A stretch of DNA of 25,269 nt from contig JAICLN010000006.1 in NCBI GenBank assembly GCA_025925615.1, forward strand, positions 1-25,269, written 5' to 3'. The notes below the pieces were generated by a model that searched no databases, was not told the origin of the DNA, and saw only the letters and a program-made list of their open reading frames with translations. Positions 14,911-22,609 of the stretch are shown in pieces (position 1 is the first letter of the stretch; each line of letters opens with the position of its first letter). The position numbers were made by a program, and so were the translations under genes. This DNA comes from Actinomycetospora sp. (lineage in GTDB: Bacteria > Actinomycetota > Actinomycetes > Mycobacteriales > Pseudonocardiaceae).

Positions 14911-14951
14911 GACACTGAATAGGTTTCGGTGTCAACGAGGGGGACACCGAA
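14911..14951. promoter_or_regulatory. Triple half-site operator upstream of the TetR gene
   Basis: GACACTGAA (14911-14919), TTCGGTGTC (14925-14933) and GACACCGAA (14943-14951) alternate in orientation. The first and second make a 23-bp near-perfect palindrome; the second and third make a perfect 9-bp inverted repeat with a 9-bp spacer. The site begins 12 bp before the TetR ATG, so it probably overlaps the promoter and serves the TetR protein. Confidence 0.7.
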
Positions 14952-15273
14952 TCCGCGACCGGCGGTGGGAGAACTCGGCAGCCGCGGCCCCCGCTGGTCG
15001 GTGGTGCGAGGTGGCCGTGGAGCTGGCCACCCGAGGGTGCTCGCGATACGCCTGGCGGTGCGGGTCGCGGCGGGTCGCCCTCGGATCGGCGTGCGAGTTC
15101 CGGAGGAGGCACGCCCCGAGCATCGAGCCCACGCAGCGTCGGCAACGCCGGCAGAGACGTTGGGTGGCAGGGATGTCCTGCCAACACGCTGCGGGACTCG
15201 GTCGTGATCCCCGGGACCGAGGTACACCCTTCGAGCTGGGCACTCTCTGCGAAGCCTTCGGTATCGACCCGAT
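14952..15273. other. Unassigned 322-bp stretch
   Basis: Open frames exist on both strands but none has a start with a ribosome site, a recognisable domain, or clean codon bias. The plus-strand frame at 14929-15207 is Arg/Gly/Pro-rich. I see no gene here; it is probably decayed sequence within the eroded zone. Confidence 0.4.
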
Positions 15274-15441
15274 TTACTTGTCGCGGCCCCGGATCGGATG
15301 CAGCGCCGCCCGGGTCTTGCCGCCGACGTCGTTGTCGGCCACCACGTCCGGGCTCAGCAGCGCGGTCAGCGCGTCGAGATCGCCGCGGCAGGCGGCGTTG
15401 AGGAACCGCTCGAGCAGCCGTCGATGCTCAGCGGGGCTGGA
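15274..15441 (-). pseudogene. C-terminal fragment of a SigJ/ECF41-like sigma factor
   Basis: The minus strand codes 'AEHRRLLERFLNAACRGDLDALTALLSPDVVADNDVGGKTRAALHPIRGRDK' before a TAA at 15274-15276. 'ER(F)L.AA..GDL(D/E)AL..LL..DVV...DGGGK.RAA..P..GRD' is the start of the SnoaL-like domain of SigJ/ECF41 sigma factors. The sigma domains (regions 2 and 4) are missing upstream, and the stop truncates the domain after about 50 residues. It is a remnant. 15442-15655 holds nothing recognisable. Confidence 0.55.
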
Positions 15442-15655
15442 TGGCGGACCGGGCACCCTGCGCGCCGGGCTGATCGGCGTCCCGGGTCGGCCGGCCCGTA
15501 GGACCCGTATTCGACGAGCTGTTTCCGGGAGCCGTGCCGACCGCTCCATACCGCGGAAGAGGCCGGGCAGACCGGCAGACGCGGCGGCCCTGGGCCAGAG
15601 ACGGTCCGAGTAGATCCACTGCCTGTTCGGCAGAACAACGTGCGCGTACCCAGGC

Positions 15656-16354
15656 TCAGTCGTCCGTCTCGGGTGAGGGAGCGAGCGCGCGGTTCGGGAC
15701 GATCGCCTTGCCGAACGTCTCGTTCACGATGACCTCGAGCGCGGCGTAGAAGCCGATGGCGCTGAGGACGAGGCCGAGATAGCCACCCACCCGGACGAGG
15801 GTGATGTTGTCGAAACCGAATCCGGCCGCCTGGAAGGCGAACACCCCCATGAGGTCCAGGAACAGCAGATTGAGCACCACCGAGACCCGGAAGCTCGCGA
15901 TCCAGACCAGCACGGTCCAGATGAACCAGCAGAGGAGGAAGACCGCCAGGGTGTGGTTGGCGAGAGCGGGGGCGGGGAACTGGGCCTGCTCGAACGTGAA
16001 GAAGGCCCACAGGGAGAGCCAGAACACCCCGTACGAGCCGAACGCCGTGATGCCGAACGTGTTGCCCCGATAGAACTCGCCGACGGCCGCGATGAGTTGC
16101 GCGATCCCGCCGGCGAACAGGGCCAGGGGCAGCACGGCAGGGAGCGAGGACTCGGTCAGGAATCCGGCGTTGACGATGTTCAGCAGGAGGTTGGCCAGGG
16201 AGAAGCCGGCCAGCCCGAGCGCGGCGGGGTTCGCGAGTGTCGTGGTGCCCGCCTTGGGCGCGAGGCGCTCGTCGGCCATCGGGTCGGTGAAAGATCCTGG
16301 TCGGCGTCCCTTCCGCGTCGCACCCGGATTCGGAGAACCATGGCTCGCGTTCAT
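15656..16354 (-). CDS. Acetate uptake transporter family protein (GPR1/FUN34/YaaH)
   Basis: 232 residues, six hydrophobic segments after a hydrophilic N-terminus of about 40 residues. The family signature NPAPLGL near TM1 appears here as 'ANPAALGLAGFSLANLLLN', with Ala in place of the second Pro. Also present are 'GIAQLIAAVGEFYRGNTFGITAFGSYGVFWLSLWA', the strongly conserved TM3 region with EF(Y/W)RGNTFG, and 'ALEVIVNETFGKAIVPNR' at the end. Members (SatP, AceP) carry acetate or succinate with protons, or act as hexameric anion channels. The ATG at 16352-16354 has AAGGAG 6 nt upstream. It is a single gene with no metabolic partner beside it. Confidence 0.92.
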   Translation of the reverse strand: MNASHGSPNPGATRKGRRPGSFTDPMADERLAPKAGTTTLANPAALGLAGFSLANLLLNIVNAGFLTESSLPAVLPLALFAGGIAQLIAAVGEFYRGNTFGITAFGSYGVFWLSLWAFFTFEQAQFPAPALANHTLAVFLLCWFIWTVLVWIASFRVSVVLNLLFLDLMGVFAFQAAGFGFDNITLVRVGGYLGLVLSAIGFYAALEVIVNETFGKAIVPNRALAPSPETDD

Positions 16355-16434
16355 GTGAGTCTCCTTCGTGTCTACGGGCGCTGGCCCTGCCCCTCGCAAA
16401 CGCGGCGCCGGGCCGCGCGAGGTGGCCGACCCTA

Positions 16435-16461
16435 TGTCAACCGCCGCTGAATCTGGACCCC
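16435..16461. repeat. Possible terminal repeat of an IS21-type element
   Basis: TGTCAACCGCCGCTGAATCT followed by GGACCCC resembles, from memory, the ends of actinobacterial IS21-family elements, which open with TGTCAA and have CTGAAxCTGG soon after. No transposase or helper gene and no second end was found nearby. The rest of 16355-16650 has no gene I can support. Confidence 0.3.
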
Positions 16462-16650
16462 TACAGAGCGGCCGAGAAGAGGTCCGGTGCGGAGTGGTTG
16501 ATCTTCAGTTGTCCCTCCTGGCGGCCGTGGAGACGCGGCTCGAGATCGCGGTCTTCGAGCCGGTCCCACGAGAGACCGATCAGGGGGCCGCCCAGAAGAT
16601 CGTCGATGGGTCTCGGGGATTGCTGGGCGAGCCCACTGCGCCGAGAAGGC

Positions 16651-17307
16651 TCAGCGTGGTCGCTTTGCGCCATGCCCGAGAGCCACGAGCGCCGCGACCA
16701 GCAGGACGACGGCGAGCACGGGCACCCACGGGCGAGCGATCCCGAGCAGCAGTGCCGCCGCCGCGGCCCCTACGGCGACCGCGGCGAGCTGTCGCAGCGC
16801 CGCGACCCGGGCCCGCGGACCGCCGACGACGAGCGCGACCACGCCTCCCGTCAGGGTGCCGGTGAGATAGGTCGTCGACTCCCCGAGGCGTAGCGCGGTA
16901 CTGCTCTGCGCCCCCATCGCGAGCGCTGCGGCGCCCACCAGGATGAGCAGGACCCCCGGTGGCAGGACCGCACTGCTGCGCACCCACACCACCGAGAGCG
17001 CGACGAGCACCACGAGCTCCGCGGCCAGCGGGCCGGCGACGGCGCTCGGACGTCGACGCCACGCGAACGACCACGTGGCAACCCCGAGAGCGAAGCCGAG
17101 CACCGCGATCAGCGGCGGCCACACCGCGGTGGCATCACCGCGCCCCACCGCTCCACCGGCCACGACGAGGTTGCCGGTCACGACGCTGGCGAAGGGGCCG
17201 CCGAGGCTCGTCACTGCCCACAGGTCCACCACGCCCGACGCGAGTGCGAGCAGCGTGGAACCGGTCGCGACCCGACCCGCCGAGCGCCCGGTCCTGCTCT
17301 CGGTCAC
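16651..17307 (-). CDS. DUF1275 (YoaK) family membrane protein
   Basis: 218 residues with six predicted membrane helices. The family marks are 'GVVDLWAVTSLGGPFASVVTGNLV' in TM1-TM2 and 'MGAQSSTALRLGESTTYLTGTLTGGV' in the middle. 'TTY(L/M)TGTLT' is the DUF1275/YoaK signature; the molecular function is unknown. The start is the GTG at 17305-17307 with GGAGG 9 nt upstream. It follows the quinate/shikimate operon on the same strand after 77 bp, but its family has no known link to that pathway. Confidence 0.85.
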   Translation of the reverse strand: MTESRTGRSAGRVATGSTLLALASGVVDLWAVTSLGGPFASVVTGNLVVAGGAVGRGDATAVWPPLIAVLGFALGVATWSFAWRRRPSAVAGPLAAELVVLVALSVVWVRSSAVLPPGVLLILVGAAALAMGAQSSTALRLGESTTYLTGTLTGGVVALVVGGPRARVAALRQLAAVAVGAAAAALLLGIARPWVPVLAVVLLVAALVALGHGAKRPR

Positions 17308-17384
17308 GTACGGCAGCCTCCCAACGACGACGCCAACCCGCTACGCCCTGTCCGGCAGGCTCGCGTCCTCCGACCCGTCTTGAC

Positions 17385-19286
17385 CTACGCATCGGTCCGG
17401 CTCCCGTTCAGCGCCCTCAGCCGCTGTCGGCGGTGTGCGGCCATGCGGACCGGGGCGTCGAGTGAGCCGCTGCCCGCGTAGCGCCCGGTGCGCTGGACGA
17501 CGGAGAAGAACACCCGCGAGCCGAGGACCTCGGTGGCGAGGTGGAAGTACTCGCCGTGGGCGTCGCGGTCGTACAGGGCGCCGATCTCGCGCAGCGCGTC
17601 GAGGCGGGCCGGGTCGATGGCGAGCCGGGCGTCGAGGTCGTCGTAGTAGTTGTCGGGGATCGCCAGCAGGGGAACGCCTGCTGCCCGGAGTGCCCGTCCC
17701 GTGGCGACGATGTCGCCGGTGCGGAACGCGATGTACTGCGGATCGGGCACACAGGGGGCCCACTCGCCGCGGCGGAGCACGGCGACCGACAGGGCGATGC
17801 GCACCCGGCGGGATGGGTCGACGACGGTGCGGTTGCGCACCAGCCCGAACGGGGCGGCGAACTCGGTGCTCGTCTCGGGGGCGAGGCCGAGCACGGCGCG
17901 GTAGAACAGGGCCGCCTCGTCGGCGTGGTCGAACGGCTGGCTCAGGCCCACGTGGTCGATCCCGGTGATCCCGGTGGCCGCGGTCGGCTCTGCCCCGGTG
18001 GGGAGGAAGTCGGCCATCCAGTTGCCCCCGGTCCGGGCGAAGAAGACCGAGGTGCCGTCCGGGGCGGCGACCGCGGCCATGTCCGTCTCGGCCGGGCCCC
18101 GCGTGCGGGGCAGCACCGGCGCGCACAGTGCTTCGGCCCGCGCCGCCGACGAGTCCGGGTCGGCCGAGGAGACGGCCAGCGCCCCGACCACGGCCTGGCC
18201 GGGGTCGCCGGTGAGCACGACCGCGGCGTTGAGGAGCACGGTGGCGTCGCCCTGCTGCCAGCGCTGCACGGGTTTGCTGCGATGGTGACCGGTGTGGGCG
18301 AAGCCCAGGTCGGCCAGCACGCCCCCGAGGACCGGACCGGACTCGGCGTCGACACCGATCTCGGCGAACGCGTGTCCGGTCAGCTCCGGCGGGCCGGGCG
18401 GTGCGCTGAGCACCAGGCGGTCGCGCAGGGTCGCTGCGGCGGGGGTGCCTGCCAGCTGCTCCTCGAGGTGGATCAGCGAGCGCATCGCGTCGACGGCTGT
18501 CCGGGCCGGGTCGGACTGGCGGAAGACGTCGTTGAAGACCTCGAGGGAGAGCGGGCCCCGGTAGCCGGCGGCGAGGACCTGCCTCAGGAAGCCCGGGAGG
18601 TCGAAGGCGCCCTGGCCCGGGAAGAGGCGGTGGTGGCGGCTCCACTGGAGGACGTCCATCGCGAGGTGCGGGGCGTCGGCGAGCTGCAGGAAGAACAGGC
18701 GGTCGGCGGGGACGGCGGCGAAGGCCGACGGGTCCGAGCCGCGGGACAGGACGTGGAAGCTGTCGAGGCAGAGGCCGAGCGACGGGTGTCCGGCCCGGCG
18801 CACGATCTCCCACGAGTGGTCCCAGGTCGACACGTGACGGCCCCAGGCGAGGGCCTCGTAGGCGATCCGCAGGCCCCGCTCCCCGGCCCGGTCGGCGAGG
18901 GTGTGGAGCTGCTCGGCGGCGAGGTCGTCGTCGTCGATCGCCTCCGCGGACGTCGTCGAGCACATCAGCACGGTCTCGGCGCCGAGGTCCTCCATGACGT
19001 CGAACTTGCGCTCGGCCCGGCGCAGGACACGCACGAACGCCTCCGGCGGGAGGGCCTCGGCGTCCCGGAACGGCTGGTAGAGCTCGACGGCCAGGCCGAG
19101 GTCGGCGCACCGGTCGCGGATCTCGGCGGGGGAGAAGGGCGCGGCGACCAGGTCGTTCTCGAAGATCTCCACGCCGTCGAACCCCGCGCCGGAGGCGGCC
19201 GAGAGCTTGTCGGTCAGGGTGCCGGACAGGCAGACCGTCGCGATGGACCGCCGCGGCGCGGCCCCGTCGGCGTCGGCTCCGCTCAT
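17385..19286 (-). CDS. 3-Dehydroshikimate dehydratase fused to an HPPD-like domain
   Basis: 633 residues, the length of two-domain QuiC1/QsuB-type enzymes. Residues 15-290 form a sugar-phosphate-isomerase-like TIM barrel converting 3-dehydroshikimate to protocatechuate; the four metal ligands expected from QuiC1 appear present: Glu144 (AYEALAW), Asp175 (CLDSFH), Gln201 (FLQLADAP) and Glu249 (SLEVFND). Residues 300-633 form a 4-hydroxyphenylpyruvate-dioxygenase-like region made of VOC repeats. By motif comparison only one of the three iron ligands remains: His445 in 'GIDHVGL', but Tyr518 in 'PQYIAF' and Ser595 in 'FFSVVQR' where HPPD has His and Glu. It is the last gene of the operon; its ATG overlaps the dehydrogenase stop codon by 4 nt (ATGA). 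Related to qsuB of Corynebacterium. Confidence 0.93.
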   Translation of the reverse strand: MSGADADGAAPRRSIATVCLSGTLTDKLSAASGAGFDGVEIFENDLVAAPFSPAEIRDRCADLGLAVELYQPFRDAEALPPEAFVRVLRRAERKFDVMEDLGAETVLMCSTTSAEAIDDDDLAAEQLHTLADRAGERGLRIAYEALAWGRHVSTWDHSWEIVRRAGHPSLGLCLDSFHVLSRGSDPSAFAAVPADRLFFLQLADAPHLAMDVLQWSRHHRLFPGQGAFDLPGFLRQVLAAGYRGPLSLEVFNDVFRQSDPARTAVDAMRSLIHLEEQLAGTPAAATLRDRLVLSAPPGPPELTGHAFAEIGVDAESGPVLGGVLADLGFAHTGHHRSKPVQRWQQGDATVLLNAAVVLTGDPGQAVVGALAVSSADPDSSAARAEALCAPVLPRTRGPAETDMAAVAAPDGTSVFFARTGGNWMADFLPTGAEPTAATGITGIDHVGLSQPFDHADEAALFYRAVLGLAPETSTEFAAPFGLVRNRTVVDPSRRVRIALSVAVLRRGEWAPCVPDPQYIAFRTGDIVATGRALRAAGVPLLAIPDNYYDDLDARLAIDPARLDALREIGALYDRDAHGEYFHLATEVLGSRVFFSVVQRTGRYAGSGSLDAPVRMAAHRRQRLRALNGSRTDA

Positions 19287-20155
19287 GCGATGCGCTCGGT
19301 GGGTGCACCGCCGACGAGCTCGGCGAGGTGGGCCAGCATGCGGTCGGTGTCGGGTGGACGGCCGGTGAAGAGGGTGAACGCGTGGGCGGCCTGGAACACC
19401 GCCATGGCTCCGCCGTCGAGGGTGCGGCACCCGCGTCGTCGGGCCTCCCGGAGCAGCGCGGTCTCCAGCGGCCGGTAGACGACCTCGGCGACCCAGAGGT
19501 GCGGGTGCAGGAGTTCGGCCGGCAGCGGGAGGCCCGGGTGCGCGGCCATCCCGACCGGGGTCGCGTGGACGAGCCCGTTGGCGGTGTCCATCAGCTCCGG
19601 GAGCCGCTCCGGGTCGGCGGCCACCGCTCGGTCGGGGCCGAGGGCCTGCGTGGCGGCGGTGGCGCGCTCGGGGTCGACGTCGAGGACGGTGAGGGTGCCG
19701 ACCCCGAGTTCGAGCAGGGCGTGGGCCACCGCGATCCCGGCCCCGCCGGCCCCGAGCTGGACGACGTGGTCCCGCGGCACGGTCGGCAGACCGCGGCGGA
19801 AGCCCGCCGCGAAGCCCGACTTGTCGGTGTTGTGGCCGATCGAGCGCCTGCCGTCGAAGACGACGGTGTTCACGGCTCCGAGCGCCTCGGCGTCCGCCGA
19901 CAGCACGTCGAGGTGCGGGATCACCAGCTGCTTGCAGGGGTGGGTCACGTTCAGCCCGGAGTAACCGGCCCGGCGGGCCTGCGCCACGATGGCGCCGACC
20001 TCACCCGGCGCCACGCCGAGCCGGGTGATGTCGAACCGCCGGTAGGAGTAGTCCAGGCCGTGCGCGGCGCCCTCGCGCTCGTGCAGGGCGGGGCTCAGCG
20101 AGGGCCCGATCCCGGCGCCGACGAGGCCGACGACGTGGCGCTCGCGGGCCGTCAC
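19283..20155 (-). CDS. NAD-dependent quinate/shikimate dehydrogenase (QsuD-like AroE family)
   Basis: 290 residues. Substrate domain: 'GPSLSPALHE' (Ser19, Ser21), 'NVTHPCKQ' with catalytic Lys75, 'AVNTVV' (Asn96) and 'GHNTDKSGF' with Asp111. Cofactor domain: GAGGAG at 135-140 and, after the second strand, 'VLDVDPERA' with Asp159/Asp161 instead of the NRT(S)R box used by NADP-dependent biosynthetic AroE, so NAD and a catabolic role are likely. 'PALHE' and 'HPCKQ' closely resemble C. glutamicum QsuD. It would oxidise quinate or shikimate to 3-dehydroquinate or 3-dehydroshikimate. The GTG at 20153-20155 overlaps the transporter stop by 4 nt and the stop overlaps the dehydratase ATG by 4 nt. Confidence 0.92.
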   Translation of the reverse strand: MTARERHVVGLVGAGIGPSLSPALHEREGAAHGLDYSYRRFDITRLGVAPGEVGAIVAQARRAGYSGLNVTHPCKQLVIPHLDVLSADAEALGAVNTVVFDGRRSIGHNTDKSGFAAGFRRGLPTVPRDHVVQLGAGGAGIAVAHALLELGVGTLTVLDVDPERATAATQALGPDRAVAADPERLPELMDTANGLVHATPVGMAAHPGLPLPAELLHPHLWVAEVVYRPLETALLREARRRGCRTLDGGAMAVFQAAHAFTLFTGRPPDTDRMLAHLAELVGGAPTERIA

Positions 20156-21507
20156 GCGGCGGCCAGCACGGGGGCGTGGGCGGGCTTCGCACCGAGCTCG
20201 TGCATCGGGACGCGGTAGGTCTCCCGGGTGCTCAGGGCACACCCGGCGGCGATGATCGTGCAGATGGCGGTGAACACCGCGACCGGGACCCAGCCCTCGG
20301 CGCCGGGGCCGGCGATGGCGGTCGCGATGGTGGGGGCGAACCCGCCCAGGGCGAAGCCGATCTGGGTGCCGATGGCCATGCCGGAGCACCGGACCCGGGT
20401 CGAGAACATCTCGCCGTAGAGCGACGGCCACACCCCGTTGGCGGCGCTGTAGACCACGCCGACCAGGGCGATGCCGATGACGAAGATCAGGGTGTAGTTG
20501 CCGCTCGAGATCGCGCCGAGGTAGGCGAACGTCAGCGCACCGGAACCCAGTGCGCCCCCGATGAACACCGGCTTGCGGCCGATCCGGTCGGCGAGCGCAG
20601 CCCACAGCGGGATCGCGGCCAGCGCGACGACGTTCGCGACGACCCCGACGGCGAGGACCGTCGCCTTGTCCAGGCCGACCGGCCCCGCGGCGTAGGAGAG
20701 CGCGTAGACGCTGGTGATGGTGCTGACGACCGCGACCAGGGCGCAGCCGACGACGCGGGCGACGTCGAGGCCGTTCTCCCGGAACAGGGTGGCGATCGGG
20801 AGCTTGGCGACCTCCCGGGTCTCGGCCGCCTCGGCGAAGGCGGGCGTCTCGGGCATGGTGCGGCGGACCCAGACGCCGACCCCGACGACGATGGCGCTCA
20901 GGAAGAACGGGATGCGCCAGCCCCAGGTCATCAGGGCCTGGGTCGGCAGGTCGGCCAGCGGGATGAAGATCAGGGTGGCGACGATGAGGCCGGCCTGGGT
21001 GCCGCTGAGGGTGAAGCTGGTGAAGAAGGCGCGTCGGCGCGCCGGGGCGTGCTCGAGGGTCATCGAGTTCGCCCCGCTCTGCTCGCCGCCGGCCGAGAAG
21101 CCCTGCAGCAGGCGCAGGACGACCAGGGCGACCGGCGCGACGATCCCGATCCGGTCGTAGGTCGGCAGGCACCCGACGAGGAACGTTGCGGTGCCCATCA
21201 GCACCAGACTCAGCATCATGACCCGCTGGCGTCCGAACCGGTCGCCGTAGTGTCCGAGGACCGCAGCGCCGATCGGCCGCGCGACGTACCCGACGCCGAA
21301 GGTGGCCAGCGCCGCGAGGCTGGCGAGGGTCGGGTTCCCGGACGGGAAGAAAATCTTGCCGAACACGAGCGCCGCGGCGGTCCCGTAGATGAAGAAGTCG
21401 TAGTACTCCACGACGCTGCCGATCCATCCGGCGAAGGCCGCCTTGCGCGGGGTCCTCGTGCCGGGGGGCTCGGCGTCGCGGGGCGGCTCGACCACGTTGT
21501 CGCTCAT
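20152..21507 (-). CDS. MFS transporter, metabolite:H+ symporter type (probable shikimate/quinate uptake)
   Basis: 451 residues, 12 predicted membrane helices. The N-terminal 'SVVEYYDFFIYGTAAALVFGKIFFP', 'GYVARPIGAAVLGHYGDRFGRQRVM' (loop 2-3 with the GxxxDRxGR motif) and 'LLQGFSAGGEQSGA' are characteristic of the metabolite:H+ symporter branch (ShiA, QsuA, KgtP, PcaT). 'ADRIGRKPVF' in loop 8-9 repeats the motif. Substrate assignment rests on the operon context. The ATG at 21505-21507 has GGAG 6 nt upstream. First gene of the three-gene operon; the promoter region holds a palindromic candidate operator. Confidence 0.93.
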   Translation of the reverse strand: MSDNVVEPPRDAEPPGTRTPRKAAFAGWIGSVVEYYDFFIYGTAAALVFGKIFFPSGNPTLASLAALATFGVGYVARPIGAAVLGHYGDRFGRQRVMMLSLVLMGTATFLVGCLPTYDRIGIVAPVALVVLRLLQGFSAGGEQSGANSMTLEHAPARRRAFFTSFTLSGTQAGLIVATLIFIPLADLPTQALMTWGWRIPFFLSAIVVGVGVWVRRTMPETPAFAEAAETREVAKLPIATLFRENGLDVARVVGCALVAVVSTITSVYALSYAAGPVGLDKATVLAVGVVANVVALAAIPLWAALADRIGRKPVFIGGALGSGALTFAYLGAISSGNYTLIFVIGIALVGVVYSAANGVWPSLYGEMFSTRVRCSGMAIGTQIGFALGGFAPTIATAIAGPGAEGWVPVAVFTAICTIIAAGCALSTRETYRVPMHELGAKPAHAPVLAAA

Positions 21508-21525
21508 GCTGATCTCCAGGCGTCA

Positions 21526-21547
21526 ATGTACGAACCGGTACGTTCAT
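21526..21547. promoter_or_regulatory. Candidate TetR operator between the quinate operon and its divergent regulator
   Basis: The sequence contains the imperfect palindrome GTACGA-ACCGGT-ACGTTC, symmetric about ACCGGT with 4 of 6 flanking positions matching. A minus-strand TACATT (complement of 21525-21530), a possible -10 of the transporter operon, lies inside it, so binding would block transcription. Confidence 0.5.
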
Positions 21548-21643
21548 ACCTGGCATGCGGCCGAGATCACAAGAGTGCGGCGGGGGTGAGGGCGGCGGTG
21601 TCTACGATCGGGACCGTCGAGGCCCGGTCAGGCGAGGAGTCCG

Positions 21644-22327
21644 ATGTCAGCGTCCCGGACGGTCGAGGGCGACGAGCGACGGCGCGACGCGGAGCGCACC
21701 AAGTCCGAGCTGCTCGCCGTCGCCACCGAGGAGTTCGCCCGGCGCGGGCTCAGCGGGGCCCGCGTCGACGAGATCGCCGCCCGCACCCGGACCACCAAGC
21801 GGATGATCTACTACTACTACGGGGGCAAGGAACAGCTCTACACCGCCGTCCTCGAGAAGGCCTACGGGGAGATCCGGGCCGCCGAGCAGGCCGTCGACGT
21901 CGCGCACATGGATCCCGTCGCGGCGATCCGCCGGCTGGCCGAGCTGACCTTCGACCACCACGAGGCGCACCCCTCGTTCGTGCGCCTGGTGAGCATCGAG
22001 AACACCCACGACGCCGTACACATCGCCCGGTCGCCGACCCTGTCGAACCTCGCCGCCCCGGCCCTCGACGTGATCGGACAGATCCTCGACGCGGGACGCA
22101 CGTCGGGCGTGTTCACCGTCGAGGCCGACGCCCTCGACGTCCACATGCTGATCAGTTCCTTCTGCATCTTCCGGATCGCCAACCGCCACACCTTCGGCGC
22201 GCTGTTCGGCCGCGACCTCGCCGACCCGGCCCTGCGCGAGCACTACCGCGCGATGGTCGGCGACCTGGTCGTCGCCTACCTCACGTCCGGGGCTCCCGCT
22301 CGGCCGCCAGGGCCCGCGGGTGGATGA
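21644..22327 (+). CDS. TetR-family regulator, divergent from the quinate/shikimate operon
   Basis: 227 residues. The N-terminal helix-turn-helix spans about residues 20-66 ('ELLAVATEEFARRGLSGARVDEIAARTRTTKRMIYYYYGGKEQLYTAVL'); 'TTKRMIYYYYGGKE(Q/G)LY' is typical of TetR regulators found with aromatic or quinate genes in Proteobacteria and Actinobacteria. The C-terminal domain is helical and would bind an inducer, plausibly 3-dehydroshikimate, quinate or protocatechuate (inference). The ATG at 21644 has GAGGAG 4 nt upstream. TACGAT at 21602-21607 could be its -10. C. glutamicum controls its qsu genes with a LysR protein, so the regulator class differs here. Confidence 0.9.
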   Translation: MSASRTVEGDERRRDAERTKSELLAVATEEFARRGLSGARVDEIAARTRTTKRMIYYYYGGKEQLYTAVLEKAYGEIRAAEQAVDVAHMDPVAAIRRLAELTFDHHEAHPSFVRLVSIENTHDAVHIARSPTLSNLAAPALDVIGQILDAGRTSGVFTVEADALDVHMLISSFCIFRIANRHTFGALFGRDLADPALREHYRAMVGDLVVAYLTSGAPARPPGPAGG

Positions 22328-22436
22328 GGAGGCGGTCGAGCCCGGCCCGGCACCGGGTGAGGAACGCGACGTCGTCGACCGGGGCCGGCGTGTCGTCGGC
22401 CCCGGTGGCCGGTGAACCGATGGCGACCAGCCGATC
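22281..22436 (-). pseudogene. Possible gene tail overlapping the end of the TetR gene
   Basis: The minus strand codes 'RDRLVAIGSPATGADDTPAP', then 'VDDVAFLTRCRAGLDRLLIHPRALAAEREP', ending at a stop at 22281-22283. It has normal codon bias and a helix-like C-terminus, but no start or recognisable family; sequence upstream of 22436 on this strand does not continue it convincingly. It is either a remnant of a convergent gene or coincidence. The remaining part up to 22596 shows no feature. Confidence 0.25.
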
Positions 22437-22596
22437 CCTCGTGCAGTCGCTCGGACACGCACACCCTGCTCACGGGCGAGGAGCACGACTCGTACCTGGT
22501 CCTGCCGATCGTCCCGCCGCGGCTCTGGGAAACCTGTTGGCGCCGAGCTGCGCGGCGATGCAGTCGAGTGGCATCGCGCCTGTGCAACCGCCTGCG

Positions 22597-22602
22597 TACT
22601 CT
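22597..22602 (+). promoter_or_regulatory. -10 box of the toxin-antitoxin operon
   Basis: TACTCT ends 7 nt before the antitoxin ATG at 22610. It predicts a leaderless mRNA; no ribosome site is present. A ribbon-helix-helix antitoxin would be expected to bind here. Confidence 0.55.
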
Positions 22603-22609
22603 CCTGTGC

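Noticed and set aside
17541..19478. A 645-codon open frame on the plus strand
   Set aside because: It is exactly antisense to the dehydratase/dehydrogenase genes, has Gly/Val/Arg-biased composition typical of shadow frames in GC-rich DNA, and no domain.
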